From NCBI GenBank assembly GCA_028293265.1, contig JAQGPB010000010.1, positions 1 to 6,604 of the forward strand: 6,604 nt of DNA. Direction: 5' to 3'. Origin of the DNA: Pedosphaera sp. GTDB lineage: Bacteria > Verrucomicrobiota > Verrucomicrobiae > Limisphaerales > Pedosphaeraceae. Below, one piece after another: positions 5,190 through 6,604 of this stretch. Numbering within the stretch: the first letter of the stretch is position 1; each line of letters opens with the position of its first letter. Both the position numbers and the translations under genes were made by a program. The notes below the pieces were generated by a model, which had not been told where the DNA came from, did not search any database, and saw only the letters and a program-made list of their open reading frames with translations.

Positions 5190-5416
5190 TTCAAAGGCTT
5201 TTTGTGGTAAAGATACTCATCCAAATTTTCCGAAAAATCTTTGGGTCCCTCTAGTTTTAACGAAGCGGCAAATTTTAGCGCGGAATAAGGCGATCCCTTG
5301 GCCTTCTTTCTAGGAGTGCGCACAATAATCTCGACTGGCGAGAAAGCAGGGAATTTTACCGGTTCTTCCGGCCGAAAAACCTTGCCGTCAAAAATGGCTT
5401 TCAATGTCTGGGTCAT
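5186..5416 (-). CDS. Antitoxin, DUF104 (PF01954)-like, partner of the PIN toxin
   Basis: This 76-residue protein has an N-terminal KAIFDGKVFRPEEPVKFPAF block (6-25) followed by SPVEIIVRTPRKK. That is the compact beta pattern of the AF2212/DUF104 antitoxin family ('a.y.nGvfrPlepv.lpeg..v.v.v'). The acidic C-terminal tail (EGPKDFSENLDEYLYHKK) would be the part that binds the toxin. Proteins of this type commonly precede PIN toxins. The start codon is fused with the nuoC stop (ATGA, 5413-5416), and its own stop is fused with the toxin start. A hand count gives about 45% GC across 5191-5400, against about 63% in three 60-base blocks of nuoD, suggesting transfer. Confidence 0.8.
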   Translation of the reverse strand: MTQTLKAIFDGKVFRPEEPVKFPAFSPVEIIVRTPRKKAKGSPYSALKFAASLKLEGPKDFSENLDEYLYHKKPLK

Positions 5417-6084
5417 ATTTTGTCCTTCTTCTCAATCGGCCCCGGCCCGTGCGCATGGCCATGGGCTTCTTGAATGTCTTTCCGCCGTTCCAGTCGCGCG
5501 TTGGTTTCGAGCGCGTCGGTCTCCGGGATGCGCACGCGCGGTTCGCGGGCGATGCGGTCCTTGCCCCCGGCGATGGTCACGAACGGCCCGCCTTCCAGCG
5601 GCGCGGGCTTGGTGAACGCCACCTCGGGCAGATCGGTCGGCTTGCCCGCCAGCGGAAAATCCTTGCGCAACGGAAAATACGGATACCCTTCCCACATCAA
5701 TATGCGTCGCAAATCCGGGTGCCCGCGAAAACGCACCCCCATCATGTCGTAAATCTCCCGTTCGTGCCAGTTTGCCGTCCGCCAGACGGTGCTGACGGTC
5801 GGCAGCTCGGATTTCTCCTCGCTGACATCGGTTTTCAGCCGCAAATGCTGGTGATGCCCAAGCCCGTAAAGCTCATAAACCACCGTGAAACGCGGGTCTT
5901 CCCCGTAATTATCCACGCTGGAAATGTCCAAAAGATAATCGAACTTCAACGCCTCTTTCGCAAACGCGCAAACCTCCGCGATGCGTTCGGCATCCAGCAC
6001 CTTCAACGTCACCTCGCCGCGAAACTCCGCCATTTCAGCGATCAAATCGCCGAATTTCGCCTTGAGTTGTTGCGCCTGTTCCAT
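5413..6084 (-). CDS. nuoC: NADH-quinone oxidoreductase subunit C (30-kDa type)
   Basis: The 223-residue NuoC is a peripheral-arm subunit that packs on NuoD and NuoB and holds no cofactor. The family signature WHEREIYDMMGVRFRGHPDLRR is at 106-127, followed by ILMWEGYPYFPLRKDFPL (128-145). The N-terminal alpha/beta part includes YLLDISSVDNYGEDPRFTVVYELYG (50-74). The ATG at 6084 lies 38 bp after the nuoB stop and gives a normal N-terminus. After the conserved domain the protein carries a long hydrophilic tail (about 150-223) with a small His-rich patch, HGHAHG (208-213), ending DKI. The TGA stop overlaps the ATG of a toxin-antitoxin gene. NuoC and NuoD are separate here, not fused as in E. coli. 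Confidence 0.95.
   Translation of the reverse strand: MEQAQQLKAKFGDLIAEMAEFRGEVTLKVLDAERIAEVCAFAKEALKFDYLLDISSVDNYGEDPRFTVVYELYGLGHHQHLRLKTDVSEEKSELPTVSTVWRTANWHEREIYDMMGVRFRGHPDLRRILMWEGYPYFPLRKDFPLAGKPTDLPEVAFTKPAPLEGGPFVTIAGGKDRIAREPRVRIPETDALETNARLERRKDIQEAHGHAHGPGPIEKKDKI
5423..5427 (-). promoter_or_regulatory. Shine-Dalgarno (AAGGA) for the antitoxin, inside nuoC
   Basis: AAGGA on the minus strand sits 6 bases before the antitoxin ATG and within the last codons of nuoC (the Lys-Lys-Asp-Lys-Ile region). It supports the 5416 start. It is the clearest ribosome-binding site in the window, since the nuo genes themselves show none of comparable strength. Confidence 0.6.
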
Positions 6085-6122
6085 GGGAATAAAGTTCCAG
6101 TTTGACGATTAAAGTTACAAAT

Positions 6123-6604
6123 TTAAGCCGCCACTTTTCGCTGCGTGGACAACACCGGTTCTTTGGAAATTTTATTTTGCAGCTTGATCAGCGCATCCAG
6201 CAACGCCTCGGGCCGCGGCGGACAACCCGCCACATAAACATCCACCGGGATGATCCGATCCACGCCCTGCAGCACGGCGTAGCTGCGATACATCCCGCCC
6301 GTCGAGGCGCACGCCCCCATCGCGATCACCCACTTCGGCTCCGCCATCTGGTCGTAAACCCGCTTCACCGCCAAAGCCATCTTGTAAGTCACCGTGCCCG
6401 CCACGATCATCACGTCCGATTGACGCGGGGAAAACCGCATCACCTCCGAACCAAACCGCGAAATGTCAAAACGGCTTGCGCCCGCCGCCATCAATTCAAT
6501 CGCGCAGCACGCCAGCCCCATCGGCATCGGCCAGAGCGAATTCTTGCGGAACCAGTTCAGCGCGGCATCCACCCGCGTGACGATGACCTCGCCTTCGATC
6601 TTCG
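6123..6604 (-). CDS. nuoB: NADH-quinone oxidoreductase subunit B (4Fe-4S N2), 5' end missing
   Basis: The visible 159 residues continue in frame to the window edge, where upstream codons read [16 protein letters not shown]; the true start lies outside. A GTG at 6572 is internal to the conserved region and not the start. NuoB carries the terminal 4Fe-4S cluster N2 that reduces quinone. The ligands are visible: tandem C32-C33 (GLACCAIE), C98 (MGACAS) and C127 (AGCPPRPE), numbered in the visible fragment. The order nuoB-nuoC-nuoD is standard; here it is broken after nuoC by accessory genes. Confidence 0.96.
   Translation of the reverse strand, partial: KIEGEVIVTRVDAALNWFRKNSLWPMPMGLACCAIELMAAGASRFDISRFGSEVMRFSPRQSDVMIVAGTVTYKMALAVKRVYDQMAEPKWVIAMGACASTGGMYRSYAVLQGVDRIIPVDVYVAGCPPRPEALLDALIKLQNKISKEPVLSTQRKVAA

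Overview
The window is one end of a respiratory complex I (nuo) gene cluster read on the minus strand. It probably comes from a soil or freshwater verrucomicrobial (Pedosphaera/Limisphaerales-like) bacterium. That placement is an inference from the character of the Nuo proteins, the weak Shine-Dalgarno signals and the GCGGAGT-type heptamer repeat; no taxonomic marker is present. The core genes are GC-rich (about 60% or more in hand-counted blocks of nuoD).

In transcription order (right to left) the window reads: nuoB (5' end cut by the window edge), nuoC, a DUF104-like antitoxin, a PIN-domain (VapC-like) toxin, a SnoaL-like/SgcJ-EcaC protein, nuoD, a VOC (glyoxalase-fold) protein, nuoE, a roughly 440-bp non-coding gap, nuoF, a TIGR02574/PF09720-type antitoxin, and the first 18 codons of a RelE/ParE-type toxin that leaves the window. 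NuoB, C, D, E and F carry the expected Fe-S, FMN and quinone-site residues, so the complex I genes look functional. NuoE/NuoF form the NADH-oxidising module; NuoB/C/D form the module that passes electrons to quinone.

The unusual part is what lies between these normally adjacent genes. Two different toxin-antitoxin modules are tightly coupled to nuo genes: nuoC and the first antitoxin share an ATGA stop/start overlap, and the second antitoxin starts 3 bp after the nuoF stop. Two small enzyme-fold genes fill the nuoC-D and nuoD-E spaces. The gap between nuoE and nuoF holds a tRNA-Gln(CUG) gene on the opposite strand, a perfect 4-copy heptamer repeat, and what appears to be an undescribed 207-bp non-autonomous transposable element (MITE-like). 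That element has a perfect 9-bp target duplication, about 21-bp imperfect terminal inverted repeats, and five GC-rich hairpins packed inside it. It lies 49 bp upstream of the nuoF start.
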